Shown: positions 1-9,014, numbered from the stretch's first letter. The stretch: DNA of 64,000 nt from Flavobacteriales bacterium (GCA_019638085.1 JAHBUL010000004.1:166444-230443), one strand, 5' to 3'. Notes: generated by a model not told the origin, from the letters alone. A program made the numbers and translations.

Positions 1-681
1 GTGGAGAATGCCTCTGCGGATTCAGCCGCAACCCCTGGTGCCATTGCGCCATTGGCCGATGCTAGGCTGTTCCATCTACTGGACCTGCCCAATCTGGAGG
101 ACAACATCCACCACGATACCCTGCTGATCTATACCATCCATGGATTGCCTGATGGCACCTTCCTGCTTGCTGGAAAGAACATGGAGGACGATCGCGAAGG
201 ATTGCGGCTCATTCAATATCGTCCTCGACCGGATAGCAGCGCGGAGGTATTGGCCGTTTCAAAACCGGCGTACGATAGCCAAGTGATGTTACCCACCTTC
301 TTCGTCACCAACGACACTGCGGATGGCGTCATCATCCTAGCCAACTACGGAGGCTTGGAGAGTTGGGGCCAGAACGTTTTCTGGCTGAAGGATCATCAGT
401 TCAAGGACCTGGGGTGGCTGGACGTAACGGAACGCGGCTGGAAAACGCGCTTGGATAGCCTGCAGCAATGGCGCACCAGCATCGCTCCGAGGACGGTGGT
501 GAGCGAAGCCGATGGACAATTCGAATTCACCTTCACCACCGATAGCGTGCAGCTGTTCGACGATCTTCAAGGTGGTACCGAAGTGATGTTGCCCTCCACC
601 CGAATCAAATACCGGTATGATGGGGATCAGATGGTGCTGATCGTGGACGGCACCCCGCGATACCGCAAAAAGCCGCTGTGA
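1..681 (+). CDS. hypothetical protein, cut by the left window edge
   Basis: The frame is open from base 1 to a TGA at 679-681 and encodes 226 residues. The first codon is GTG, but no ribosome binding site can be inspected, so this is probably the C-terminal part of a longer protein. The sequence is acidic and rich in Asp and aromatic residues, with alternating hydrophobic stretches that suggest beta structure, perhaps a repeated-blade or beta-sandwich secreted protein. I recognise no family. Its stop abuts the stop of the convergent lipoprotein gene with no gap. No C-terminal sorting domain is visible. Confidence 0.6.
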   Translation: MENASADSAATPGAIAPLADARLFHLLDLPNLEDNIHHDTLLIYTIHGLPDGTFLLAGKNMEDDREGLRLIQYRPRPDSSAEVLAVSKPAYDSQVMLPTFFVTNDTADGVIILANYGGLESWGQNVFWLKDHQFKDLGWLDVTERGWKTRLDSLQQWRTSIAPRTVVSEADGQFEFTFTTDSVQLFDDLQGGTEVMLPSTRIKYRYDGDQMVLIVDGTPRYRKKPL

Positions 682-1599
682 TCACTCCACGATCGGGATC
701 AATCCACGGATACCCATATCCACCACGGTATCGCCGGCCAGTGGTTCAAAGATCCCATCGCCCGCACTATCGATCCACTCGAAGCTCTTGTTGGTGCTGA
801 GCGAAACGATGATAGTAACATCCTCCGTCTCGTTGCCGGTGATGACCAAGGGTGATGCGAAGGCTCCCGTGGCCACGCAGGAACCTGCGGGGATCGGAGA
901 AGTGGCGAACAAGGGATTCACCACTGTGGTGGCCCCGGCGGGTGCTTGTCCGGTGATCGGAGCCAGCGGGATCGGCGGGTTGTTCACTTCGAAGGCCCAA
1001 TAGCCTTGCGGACGGTTACCGTTCACCACCACTTGCTGCTGACCTACGGTGAAGGTGCCGATATAGGTATTGAAACCGATGAAGGAAGCGACGGTTCCTG
1101 TCAGGTCCAATGCACCTAGACCAAAGACCGTATCGGTGTAGCGGAAGTTCACATCGTAGTTCTGATAGGACAAGGAGACACGCAGCCAGGAATAGGTCCC
1201 GACAGGCAGGGATGAAAGCGGAATATCGAGGAAGGTTCCTCCGTCCGCTGCGTGTACCTCTTGTGCGAAATCGATCGCAGTACCGCCGCCGATAGCGGTT
1301 TCGGGGGCGTGATACACCACCGCTCCGGCTCCCAACGCCGTAAGGCCCGATGGCGCGAACTCCGCGTAATGAGCGCTGATGCTGTTGAACCGGGGACTTT
1401 GGGCCGCGTGTCCGGCCGGTATCGATACCGGCTCACCGAAACTGCCTAAACGTGCTTGGGTACTATCCAGCTTGAACTTCAGCACCAAGCGAGGTCCACT
1501 CTCCACGGGAGGTGTCGGGATAGGGTCCGGTTGTTCCTTCTTGCAGGCCACAGCAATGACCAGGAAAAGGGCGGGGAGCATGAAGCGTGACTTGACCAT
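682..1599 (-). CDS. putative lipoprotein, possibly MbnP-like
   Basis: This 305-residue protein begins with a lipoprotein signal: a charged start, a hydrophobic run and the lipobox AVAC with Cys19, followed by KKEQ and a Pro-rich linker. It is probably an envelope lipoprotein. The rest is Gly- and Ser-rich and beta-prone, with paired segments (around residues 38-60 and 105-160) that loosely recall MbnP-like Bacteroidota lipoproteins; that resemblance is a guess. It is transcribed away from the T9SS protein at 1721, with 121 bases between the starts, and its stop meets the stop of the gene at 1-681. Confidence 0.7.
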   Translation of the reverse strand: MVKSRFMLPALFLVIAVACKKEQPDPIPTPPVESGPRLVLKFKLDSTQARLGSFGEPVSIPAGHAAQSPRFNSISAHYAEFAPSGLTALGAGAVVYHAPETAIGGGTAIDFAQEVHAADGGTFLDIPLSSLPVGTYSWLRVSLSYQNYDVNFRYTDTVFGLGALDLTGTVASFIGFNTYIGTFTVGQQQVVVNGNRPQGYWAFEVNNPPIPLAPITGQAPAGATTVVNPLFATSPIPAGSCVATGAFASPLVITGNETEDVTIIVSLSTNKSFEWIDSAGDGIFEPLAGDTVVDMGIRGLIPIVE

Positions 1600-1720
1600 G
1601 GATCAACTTTTTGAAGAGGCAAAGGTTGAACAATCGCCCGGATCCCTCATTTTTTTTTATTCGGCCTTACCATATGGGATCCAACGATCGCCTATTTTGC
1701 CAGTTCCAGACCCGATCCCA

Positions 1721-3775
1721 ATGAACCTCCCATCCCTGAATCCCGTGCGACTTCTGCTTCCATTCCTGTTCATTTTCTGTTCTTTCGGCGCGAGCGCCAC
1801 CCACATTGTAGGTGGTGACCTCGGCTATCGCTATCTCGGTGAAACAGCTCCCGGAACAGGGGAATACCGCTACAAGCTGATCCTTCGCCTCTTCGTCAAT
1901 TGCGGGCCGAGCTCGAGCTTTCCATCCGTCATCGATATCGTGGGCTCCCCTACTGGAGGGTTGCCCGTAGGCGTCTATAGTGATGATCCCACAGCCCCCA
2001 ACGCCAATAAGACCATGCTGACCTCGGGCTTGGTCTATGTGACCTCATACGGCGTGATCACCCCCGACCTTGCCGATGATTGCAGCCTCGGCGATGGCCA
2101 ATGTGTTGAGGAAAGCCGGCTGGAAGGCGAAGTGGTGCTTTCTGCAAGTCCCACCGGCTTTCACCTCTATCTACAGCTCTTCGCACGGAACCAGAGCATC
2201 GACAACCTTGTGGATCCGGGGGGCACGGGAATGGGGTTCTATTCCTACATCCCACCTACCGCCATCGTCAATTCCTCACCCGTCTTCACCGGTACTCCGG
2301 TTCCCTATATCTGCATTTCAGATACCACTGCCTTCAGCAATGCCGCCATTGATAGCGATGGCGATTCGCTCGTGTTCAGCTTCGAAACGCCCTATGCCTC
2401 TCAGGATGACGTAGGGGGCGTCGCCACCCCCCCGGCCATTCTCCAGTGGCCCCTCCAGCCCGTCCAATTCCTGGGAGGTTCCAGCCCCACCGCACCGTTC
2501 GGGGCGGCAGGCTTCGCCAGTATCGATGCCGCGACCGGAGCTACACAGTACAGCACAACCATGATCGGGAACTGGGTGGTGGCGGTGGAAGTGAAGGAAT
2601 ACCGGAATGGTCAGTTGATCGGATTGATCCGCAGCGACCTCCAATTGCTTAGTGTGCCCTGCAGTGGGACCAACGTTGCACCCATGCCATTGAACGGTGA
2701 GCTCACCACCAGTTATCAAGTGGTCGCCGGGGAACAGCTCTGCTTCCCGTTGGACTTCGTGGATGTGGACGGCGACCTGCTCACCATCGGTGTGATCGGC
2801 GGCATCTTCGAGAGCACCATCACCGATCCACCGGCAGCACTAACCGGGCCTATCACCGGGGACAGCCTGCTCTCCTCCCTGTTCTGCTGGACCACCGCGT
2901 GCGACCAAGGCAGCAGCGACGTGTACCACTTCTCCGTGCTGGTGTATGATGATGCATGCCCGCCGGGAACGTACAGTGCGACGATCACGATCGAGGTGGT
3001 GCCGAGCTTCGCACCACCATCCATCTCCGGCCTCGGGATCGGTTGCTCCGGGCAGACCACAACGGAATACTGCACCGAACTGGTGGAGAATGCAACCTAC
3101 AACTGGACCGTGACCGGCGGAACGATCGAATCCGAGCAGGACGGCCCTTGCATCACCATCGCTTGGGGAGCACCCGGTATTGGGCAGATCACCGTGGAAC
3201 GTATCATGGATGGATGCTCGATGGAGACCGTACAGCCGATCAATATCCTCACCACCCCACCGGCTGAATTCACGATCACCACGGACACCACCTGTCTCGG
3301 CATCCGCGCACTGGCATTCGACACCAGCCCCAACACCGTGGGTTCCACGTGGTTCGTGAACGGGGTTGAGACCACAGTGGGGCAGAATGGCCCGGAGTTC
3401 CTGCTCCCCTTCAACCAAGCGAATGTTATCGGGCTGCAGACCACCACCAACACCGGATGCGTCGGTTATACGGAGCAAACGGTAATGGTGGCGCCCTATG
3501 GTGAACTCGTACACTTCGAACTGCCGAACGTATTCACGCCGAACAAGGACAATGTGAATGACCGCTTCAAGCTGAAGACGACACAGACCTTGGATCCCTG
3601 CTTCATCGTACAGATATTCGACCGTTGGGGGAAACTGGTCCATGAAGGCGACGGCGGCAACAACGGGTGGAACGGCACTACACTTCAGGGAGAACCCGCC
3701 AGCGAGGGCGTGTACTTCTACATAGTAACGTTGAACCATGAGACTTTCCACGGGCATGTGAGCCTGATGCGTTAA
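1721..3775 (+). CDS. T9SS type B sorting (gliding-associated C-terminal) domain protein
   Basis: The longest frame opens at 1379, but ATG 1721 starts a clear signal peptide (hydrophobic core about residues 8-25, then ATHIVGGDLGYRYLG) and gives 684 residues. The THIVGG...YRY opening is typical of large Bacteroidota surface proteins annotated as gliding-motility associated. The middle holds repeated beta-sandwich, Ig or PKD-like segments. The last ~85 residues form the CHU_C/type B sorting domain: LPNVFTPNKDNVNDRFK, then QIFDRWGKLVHEG, then a WNGTTLQGEPASEGVYFY segment. Inferred fate is export by Sec, then T9SS to the cell surface. A TATTTTG box at 1693-1699 could be its -7 element. Confidence 0.9.
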   Translation: MNLPSLNPVRLLLPFLFIFCSFGASATHIVGGDLGYRYLGETAPGTGEYRYKLILRLFVNCGPSSSFPSVIDIVGSPTGGLPVGVYSDDPTAPNANKTMLTSGLVYVTSYGVITPDLADDCSLGDGQCVEESRLEGEVVLSASPTGFHLYLQLFARNQSIDNLVDPGGTGMGFYSYIPPTAIVNSSPVFTGTPVPYICISDTTAFSNAAIDSDGDSLVFSFETPYASQDDVGGVATPPAILQWPLQPVQFLGGSSPTAPFGAAGFASIDAATGATQYSTTMIGNWVVAVEVKEYRNGQLIGLIRSDLQLLSVPCSGTNVAPMPLNGELTTSYQVVAGEQLCFPLDFVDVDGDLLTIGVIGGIFESTITDPPAALTGPITGDSLLSSLFCWTTACDQGSSDVYHFSVLVYDDACPPGTYSATITIEVVPSFAPPSISGLGIGCSGQTTTEYCTELVENATYNWTVTGGTIESEQDGPCITIAWGAPGIGQITVERIMDGCSMETVQPINILTTPPAEFTITTDTTCLGIRALAFDTSPNTVGSTWFVNGVETTVGQNGPEFLLPFNQANVIGLQTTTNTGCVGYTEQTVMVAPYGELVHFELPNVFTPNKDNVNDRFKLKTTQTLDPCFIVQIFDRWGKLVHEGDGGNNGWNGTTLQGEPASEGVYFYIVTLNHETFHGHVSLMR

Positions 3776-3841
3776 GTCATTGGATCGCAGTCCTCATCAA
3801 CGTGAACGCGTTGCAGGACCCGTTTGTAGATCCCTATATAA

Positions 3842-3857
3842 GGTATGCACGCATACC
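3842..3857. promoter_or_regulatory. palindromic operator upstream of MarR gene
   Basis: GGTATGCACGCATACC is a perfect 7-bp inverted repeat around a 2-bp centre, 34 bases before the MarR start codon. A near-identical palindrome lies at 17623-17638 before the acyl-CoA dehydrogenase, and both are followed by TTT. Symmetry, size and location fit a MarR dimer site and autoregulation. Binding by this MarR is inferred. Confidence 0.75.
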
Positions 3858-3891
3858 TTTTTTCTGACTAACTTCGGGCCTTGTCACAAGC

Positions 3892-4326
3892 ATGAGACCC
3901 GAGGAGACCATCGACCATCCGATCCGTTGGGCATGGCATCGCATCATGCGGCGCTACAACGAGCAGGCATCGGTGCATGGCGGCTCGATGAGCATCGGCT
4001 ACGTGCTGCTCAACATCGATCCCGAAGGCACGCCCAGCACCAAGCTGGGCCCCAAGATGGGGATGGAGTCCCGCAGCCTTACCCGCACGTTGAAGAACAT
4101 GGAGGAGAAAGGCCTGATCAAGCGCGTGGGCGATAACTCCGATGGCCGCATGAGCCGGGTGATGCTGACGGCCAAGGGCAAGCAGATGCGGGACGTGAGC
4201 AAGGATACCGTGATCCGTTTCAACGAGACCGTGCGCGCCAATATCCCAGCCGGTCAGCTCCAGACCTTCCACACGGTGATGAACAAGATCAATACGTTGC
4301 TCGACAACGATGAACTCTTCAAGTGA
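3892..4326 (+). CDS. MarR family transcriptional regulator (likely fatty-acid oxidation repressor)
   Basis: This 144-residue protein is the usual size for MarR regulators. The winged helix is visible: a recognition-helix region STKLGPKMGMESRSLTRTLKNME (about residues 47-69), then a KGLIKRVGDNSDGRMSRVMLT wing (about 71-93). The N-terminal segment DHPIRWAWHRIMRRYNEQA and the C-terminal helices would form the dimer interface. It is the first gene of a set with the dehydrogenase/hydratase and the thiolase, so regulation of beta-oxidation by an acyl-CoA ligand is the likely role. A matching palindrome lies before it and before the acyl-CoA dehydrogenase at 17715. Confidence 0.92.
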   Translation: MRPEETIDHPIRWAWHRIMRRYNEQASVHGGSMSIGYVLLNIDPEGTPSTKLGPKMGMESRSLTRTLKNMEEKGLIKRVGDNSDGRMSRVMLTAKGKQMRDVSKDTVIRFNETVRANIPAGQLQTFHTVMNKINTLLDNDELFK

Positions 4327-4347
4327 AGAACAACCGCCACGACGCGA

Positions 4348-4448
4348 CGACGCAACGAAAACGCCACGAACGCATTCATTGAATATCACCGCAGGAATGA
4401 TCGACACGAACGCAGAACGGAAAGGCACCTTGTGCCACCGTTGCGTCG
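4348..4448. repeat. inverted repeat pair in MarR to dehydrogenase gap
   Basis: CGACGCAACG at 4348-4357 is repeated in inverted orientation as CGTTGCGTCG at 4439-4448, with 81 bases between. The 152-base gap between the MarR stop and the next start has low-complexity CACGA/ACGC words and no visible gene. It could form a long-range stem in the mRNA or be a decayed repeat element. Confidence 0.45.
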
Positions 4449-4478
4449 TAGCGCCGTTGCGGTAAAAACCAACCAGAA

Positions 4479-6842
4479 ATGCCAAACCGTACCATCAAGA
4501 AAGTAGCCGTCCTCGGATCCGGCGTAATGGGATCCCGCATCGCCTGCCACTTCGCCAACGTGGGTGCTGAAGTGTTGCTGCTGGACATTGTTCCCAAGGA
4601 GGGCACCGACCGCGACGCGGTGGCCAAGGGGCATCTGGCCTTCGCGCTCAAGAGCAACCCCTCTCCCATCTACGACAAGTCTTTCGCCAAGCGCATCACC
4701 ACCGGCAACTTCGATGACGACCTACCGAAGATCAAGGACTGCGATTGGGTGATCGAGGTGGTGGTCGAACGGCTCGACATCAAGCAGCAGGTGTATGCCA
4801 ACGTGGAGAAATACCGCACGCCCGGTACGCTGATCACGAGCAACACCAGCGGCATTCCAATCCACTCACTACTCAAAGGTCGCAGCGAGGATTTCACCAA
4901 GCACTTTCTCGGCACGCACTTTTTCAACCCGCCGCGCTATCTGCCCTTGCTGGAGCTGATCCCCAGCCCCAAGACCGATCCGGCGGTGGTCGCTTTCCTG
5001 GAGGAATATGGTCGTCGCGTGTTGGGCAAGGTCACCGTGTTGGCCAAGGACACGCCCGCCTTCGTGGCCAACCGCATCGGCGTGTTCGGTATCATGGACA
5101 TCTTCCACCTGATCACCGACATGGGCCTTTCCGTGGAAGAGGTGGACCGCCTCACCGGCCCCGTGATCGGACATCCGAAGAGCGCCACCTTCCGCACCGC
5201 CGACGTGGTAGGCTTGGACACGCTGGTGAACGTCGCGAAAGGCGTGCATGACAACTGCCCCAAGGACGAGCGCAATGCCCTCTTCGCCATTCCGGAGTAC
5301 CTCCAGAAGATGGTGGAGAAGGACATGCTCGGGAGCAAGACCGGCAAGGGTTTCTACTTCAAGGACAGGAGCAGCAAGAAGGGCGAGATCCTCTCCCTCG
5401 ACCTGAAAACGCTGGAGTACAAGCCGCAGGTAAAGCCCAAGTTCGCAACGCTGGACGCGGCGAAGAAGGTGGATGACCTGCGCGAACGCACCAAGCTCGT
5501 CTACCACGGCACCGACAAGGCCGGTGAGTTCTACCGCCGTTCGTTCCAAGCGATGTTCGCCTACGTTAGCAACCGGATCCCGGAGATCAGCGACGAGCTC
5601 TACCGCATCGACGATGGCATGCGCGCTGGCTTCGGCTGGGAGCTGGGGCCTTTTGAAACATGGGAAGCGATCGGTGTGAAGGAGGTGATGGAGGAGATGA
5701 AGGCAAAGGGGGTTAAGGGGGCACCTTGGGTCGATGAGATGATCGCCGCAGGACACAAGACCTTCTACAAACGCGAAGGCGGCAAGCGGCTCTTCTACGA
5801 TATCCCGAGCAAGAGCTACAAGCCGGTGCCCGGCCAGGAAGGCCTGATCGTGCTCGCCGACCTGCCCGAAAGCAGCATCGTGTGGAAGAACAAGAACGCC
5901 ACCGTGCGCGACATCGGTGACGGCATCCTCGCGGTGAGCTGGAACAGCAAGATGAACACCATCGGCGCGGAGGTGATCCAGGGCCTCAACAAAGCGATCG
6001 ACCTCGCCGAGGAAGGCTACAAAGGCCTCGTGGTCTACAACGACGGCGCGCTCTTTAGCGCCGGCGCCAACGTGGGCATGATCTTCATGATGGCCGTGGA
6101 ACAGGAGTACGAGGACCTCGACATGGCCATCCGCACGTTCCAGAACACGATGATGCGCATGCGCCACAGCAGCATCCCCGTGGTGGCCGCACCGCACCAG
6201 CTAACACTCGGCGGTGGCACCGAGCTCTGCATGCACGCGGACAAAGTGGTGGCACACGCGGAGACCTACATGGGCCTCGTGGAATTCGGCGTCGGCGTGA
6301 TCCCCGGCGGCGGTGGCAGCAAGGAATTCGCACTGCGCCTCAGCGATGAACTGAAGGAAGGCGACATCCGCATCAACCGCTTGCGCCACCGATTCCTCAC
6401 CATCGGCCAAGCCAAAGTGAGCACCAGCGGGCAGGAAGCGTTCGACCTCGGCTACTTGCGCGAAGGCCTCGACGAAGTGATCGTGAGCCGCGCCCACCAG
6501 CTCGCCTACGCCAAGGGATGCGCGCTCGCCCTCTGGGAACGCGGCTACACCAAGCCACCGATACGCAGGGACATCAAGGTGCTGGGCCGCGAAGGCCTGG
6601 GCATCGTCCACGTCGGCGCCAACAGCATGCAGAGCGGCAACTACATCAGCGAGCACGATGCGTTGATCTCCGAGAAGCTCGGCTACGTGCTCTGCGGCGG
6701 GGACTTGAGCGAGATCACAGAGGTGAGCGAGCAGTACCTCTTGGATCTGGAGCGGAAGACGTTCTTGGAGCTTTGCATGCAGCGGAAGACGTTGGAGCGG
6801 TTGCAGTCGATAATTACTAGTGGGAAGGTTTTGCGGAATTGA
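4479..6842 (+). CDS. 3-hydroxyacyl-CoA dehydrogenase / enoyl-CoA hydratase fusion
   Basis: This 787-residue bifunctional beta-oxidation enzyme should hydrate trans-2-enoyl-CoA and oxidise the 3-hydroxyacyl-CoA with NAD+. The N-terminus carries the Rossmann motif GSGVMG (residues 13-18), then a 3HCDH-type catalytic region with the THFFNPPRYLPLLELIP signature and a second C-terminal 3HCDH-like copy. The crotonase domain comes last (about residues 490-700), with the oxyanion elements FSAGANVGMIF and LTLGGGTELCMHAD and the acidic GLVEFGVGVIPGGGG motif. The order is dehydrogenase then hydratase, opposite to E. coli FadB, so I avoid that symbol. It lies between the MarR and thiolase genes on the same strand. 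Confidence 0.95.
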   Translation: MPNRTIKKVAVLGSGVMGSRIACHFANVGAEVLLLDIVPKEGTDRDAVAKGHLAFALKSNPSPIYDKSFAKRITTGNFDDDLPKIKDCDWVIEVVVERLDIKQQVYANVEKYRTPGTLITSNTSGIPIHSLLKGRSEDFTKHFLGTHFFNPPRYLPLLELIPSPKTDPAVVAFLEEYGRRVLGKVTVLAKDTPAFVANRIGVFGIMDIFHLITDMGLSVEEVDRLTGPVIGHPKSATFRTADVVGLDTLVNVAKGVHDNCPKDERNALFAIPEYLQKMVEKDMLGSKTGKGFYFKDRSSKKGEILSLDLKTLEYKPQVKPKFATLDAAKKVDDLRERTKLVYHGTDKAGEFYRRSFQAMFAYVSNRIPEISDELYRIDDGMRAGFGWELGPFETWEAIGVKEVMEEMKAKGVKGAPWVDEMIAAGHKTFYKREGGKRLFYDIPSKSYKPVPGQEGLIVLADLPESSIVWKNKNATVRDIGDGILAVSWNSKMNTIGAEVIQGLNKAIDLAEEGYKGLVVYNDGALFSAGANVGMIFMMAVEQEYEDLDMAIRTFQNTMMRMRHSSIPVVAAPHQLTLGGGTELCMHADKVVAHAETYMGLVEFGVGVIPGGGGSKEFALRLSDELKEGDIRINRLRHRFLTIGQAKVSTSGQEAFDLGYLREGLDEVIVSRAHQLAYAKGCALALWERGYTKPPIRRDIKVLGREGLGIVHVGANSMQSGNYISEHDALISEKLGYVLCGGDLSEITEVSEQYLLDLERKTFLELCMQRKTLERLQSIITSGKVLRN

Positions 6843-6872
6843 GAGATGTCCTATGTCTCATGCAGGATTGTC

Positions 6873-7008
6873 TTATGCGAATGACCTTGATGCGCAACTG
6901 TCCGATGTCCAATGGAAGATTGTCTATGCGAATGCCTTGGATGCGAAACTGTCCGATGTCGAATGCGAGACCATCTTATGCGAATGACCTGGATGCGAAA
7001 ACAAACCA
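6873..7008 (+). repeat. imperfect tandem repeat, three units of 51-52 bp
   Basis: Units starting with TATGCGAATG begin at 6874, 6925 and 6977. They share the body ATGCGAATGxCCTxGATGCGxAA; the first two also share CTGTCCGATGTC. The block fills most of the gap between the dehydrogenase/hydratase and the four-helix-bundle gene and has no plausible gene of its own. Confidence 0.8.
6905..6930 (+). repeat. left arm of inverted repeat flanking four-helix-bundle gene
   Basis: The stretch ATGTCCAATGGAAGATTGTC plus TATGCG matches, in reverse complement and with a few mismatches and one extra base, the sequence at 7502-7528 on the other side of the four-helix-bundle gene. Confidence 0.6.
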
Positions 7009-7023
7009 ACCAAACCACTCCCG

Positions 7024-7404
7024 ATGAACCGCTTCAAGAATCTTATTGTGTGGCAGCAGGCGCTGGATCTTTCCGTGGATGTGTACCGTGTCACTGAGAA
7101 ATTCCCGAAGAAGGAAGTCTATGGCCTTGCCAGCCAGATGCAGCGTGCCGGGGTATCCGTGCCAAGCAATATCGCCGAAGGAGCTGCGCGGAACCACGAT
7201 GGCGAGTTCTTCTATTTCCTCGGGATCGCGTGTGGCTCAGCTGCGGAGTTGGCAACACAGACCATCATCGCTGAACGACTTGGCTACATTGAGAAGATCG
7301 AAGCTGACAAGATCCTTGGCGAGACCGAGCACATCATGAACCGCGTCTTCAAGTTGCAACAGCAGTTGGAGACGAAACACAAAAAACGCCCAGTGCGGAG
7401 TTGA
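7024..7404 (+). CDS. four-helix-bundle protein (S23/IVP family)
   Basis: This 126-residue protein has the family hallmarks: an N-terminal FKNLIVWQQALDLSVDVY helix, SQMQRAGVSVPSNIAEGAAR in the middle, and a last helix with KLQQQLETKHK. The family is known from 23S rRNA intervening sequences and as stand-alone genes; some relatives (Avd) serve retroelements. Function here is unknown. The gene sits within the beta-oxidation run, yet it is bordered by tandem repeats upstream and an inverted-repeat partner downstream, so it looks like an inserted unit. No reverse transcriptase or variable repeat is nearby. Confidence 0.9.
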   Translation: MNRFKNLIVWQQALDLSVDVYRVTEKFPKKEVYGLASQMQRAGVSVPSNIAEGAARNHDGEFFYFLGIACGSAAELATQTIIAERLGYIEKIEADKILGETEHIMNRVFKLQQQLETKHKKRPVRS

Positions 7405-7501
7405 AGCATGTCCGATCTAATACTGTCTTATGCCGAAAGCCGTATCGCAAGGGCTCGCGCATTCGACAACCTTGGCTCGGAGCTAGGATCGCAGGGACCG
7501 C

Positions 7502-7528
7502 CGCATAGGACAATCTTTCATCGGACAT
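7502..7528 (-). repeat. right arm of inverted repeat flanking four-helix-bundle gene
   Basis: CGCATAGGACAATCTTTCAT followed by CGGACAT is the reverse-complement counterpart of 6905-6930. It ends 19 bases before the thiolase start. Another GTCCGAT...TGTCTTATGC fragment at about 7410-7435 shows the same word family on this side. Confidence 0.6.
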
Positions 7529-7547
7529 AAGACAACAGACAATCCCA

Positions 7548-8723
7548 ATGAACGCATACATCATAGCCGGATTTCGATCCGCAGTAGGAAAAGCCCCCCG
7601 CGGCAAATTCCGTTTCACACGCCCGGACGACCTCGCCGCGCACGTGGTCAAACACCTGATGGCCTCCGTGCCCAACCTCGCGCCCGATCAAGTGGACGAT
7701 GTGATCGTGGGCAACGCCACGCCCGAGGCGGAGCAGGGCCTCAACATCGGCCGCACCATCAGCCTGATGGGCCTGAACGAGGAGAAGGTGCCCGGCATGA
7801 CGGTGAACCGCTACTGCAGCAGCGGCAGCGAGACCATCGCCATCGCCTCGGCGAAGATCCACAGCGGCATGGCGGACGTGATCATCGCCGGTGGCGTGGA
7901 GTGCATGAGCCCGATCCCCTTCGGTGGTTGGCGCATCGTGCCGAACTACGAGGTGAGCAAGACGCATCCCACGTGGTACTGGGGCATGGGCCTCACCGCG
8001 GAGGCCGTGGCGCGCGAGTACAAGGTGGGCCGAGAGGAGCAGGACGCCTTCGCGCTGAAGAGCCAGGAGAAGGCGCTGGCCGCCATCGCCGCCGGTCGCT
8101 TCAAGGAGGACATCGTGCCTTTCGAAGTGGAGCAGGTGTACCTCGATGAGAACGAGAAACGCCAAGTGCGCAAGTACGTGGTGGACACGGACGAAGGTCC
8201 GCGCGCGAGCACCTTGGAAGGGTTGGCGAAGCTGAAGCCGGTGTTCGACCCCAAGGGTAGCGTTACGGCTGGCAACTCTTCGCAGACCAGCGATGGCGCG
8301 GCCTTCGTGCTGGTGGTGAGCGAGCGCATGCTGAAGCAATTGAATGTGAAGCCGATCGCGCGTCTCCTCTCCTACCACGTGGCCGGGGTGCCGCCGCGCA
8401 TCATGGGCATCGGTCCCATCGCCGCGGTGCCGAAGGCAGTGGAGATGGCCGGCCTGAAGCTGAAGGACATCGAGTTGATCGAGCTGAACGAGGCCTTCGC
8501 CAGCCAGAGCGTTGCCGTGATCCGCGAGTTGGGCCTGGACCCGAGCATCGTGAACGTGAACGGGGGCGCCATCGCGCTGGGGCATCCGCTGGGATGCACA
8601 GGTGCGAAGCTTTCCGTACAGCTATTCAATGAGATGCGGAGAAGGAAACAGAAGTACGGTGTGGTTACGATGTGCGTGGGGACCGGGCAGGGAGCGGCCA
8701 GTGTGTTTGAACTTTTGAACTGA
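7548..8723 (+). CDS. fadA: acetyl-CoA C-acyltransferase (3-ketoacyl-CoA thiolase)
   Basis: This 391-residue enzyme cleaves 3-ketoacyl-CoA with CoA in the last beta-oxidation step. It has the complete thiolase catalytic set: Cys90 in NRYCSSGSETIA, NEAFASQ, His346 in GGAIALGHPLGCTGAK and Cys376 in CVGTGQGAA near the C-terminus. Length is normal for the family. It follows the dehydrogenase/hydratase on the same strand, but the four-helix-bundle gene and repeats intervene, so it may need its own promoter or readthrough. The symbol reflects function; the exact chain-length preference cannot be read. Confidence 0.95.
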   Translation: MNAYIIAGFRSAVGKAPRGKFRFTRPDDLAAHVVKHLMASVPNLAPDQVDDVIVGNATPEAEQGLNIGRTISLMGLNEEKVPGMTVNRYCSSGSETIAIASAKIHSGMADVIIAGGVECMSPIPFGGWRIVPNYEVSKTHPTWYWGMGLTAEAVAREYKVGREEQDAFALKSQEKALAAIAAGRFKEDIVPFEVEQVYLDENEKRQVRKYVVDTDEGPRASTLEGLAKLKPVFDPKGSVTAGNSSQTSDGAAFVLVVSERMLKQLNVKPIARLLSYHVAGVPPRIMGIGPIAAVPKAVEMAGLKLKDIELIELNEAFASQSVAVIRELGLDPSIVNVNGGAIALGHPLGCTGAKLSVQLFNEMRRRKQKYGVVTMCVGTGQGAASVFELLN

Positions 8724-8729
8724 ATTGTC

Positions 8730-9014
8730 ATGGAGGATAAGGAGCTTGAACAGGTCATTTCGGAATTTGTCGGTGCCTTCGAAATCGTCTTCCGATATGA
8801 TTGGGATTACTCGAAAGCGATGATGGGTGATGAAGAGGAAGGATGCAACTTCATTGAACCTGGTTTGAACGATGAGATTGACAATTGGGGAGCGCGAGGA
8901 ACACTACTTGAGAAATACCGCGATCTGATTGCTGCTATGAAGGAGAGAAACATGGAACCACGCTTCCCCGTCCCTTTCGATCGGATAGATCCAAAAATCA
9001 AAAGGGTTTGGTAA
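8730..9014 (+). CDS. small acidic hypothetical protein
   Basis: This 94-residue acidic protein starts six bases after the thiolase stop. It has no signal peptide, membrane segment or motif I recognise. It has a Trp-rich middle (FRYDWDYSK, NWGARGT) and a basic C-terminus (DPKIKRVW). Codon choice is visibly more AT-rich than in the neighbouring metabolic genes, which suggests recent acquisition. Size and composition resemble orphan immunity or antitoxin-like proteins, but there is no direct support for that. Confidence 0.6.
   Translation: MEDKELEQVISEFVGAFEIVFRYDWDYSKAMMGDEEEGCNFIEPGLNDEIDNWGARGTLLEKYRDLIAAMKERNMEPRFPVPFDRIDPKIKRVW

Noticed and set aside
4869-6197. Long antisense frame (442 codons) over the beta-oxidation fusion
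   Set aside because: It mirrors the codon bias of a real gene on the other strand, is His/Ala-rich, and matches no family.
7024-7404. Four-helix-bundle gene as the Avd part of a diversity-generating retroelement
   Set aside because: No reverse transcriptase or template/variable repeat pair is visible nearby.
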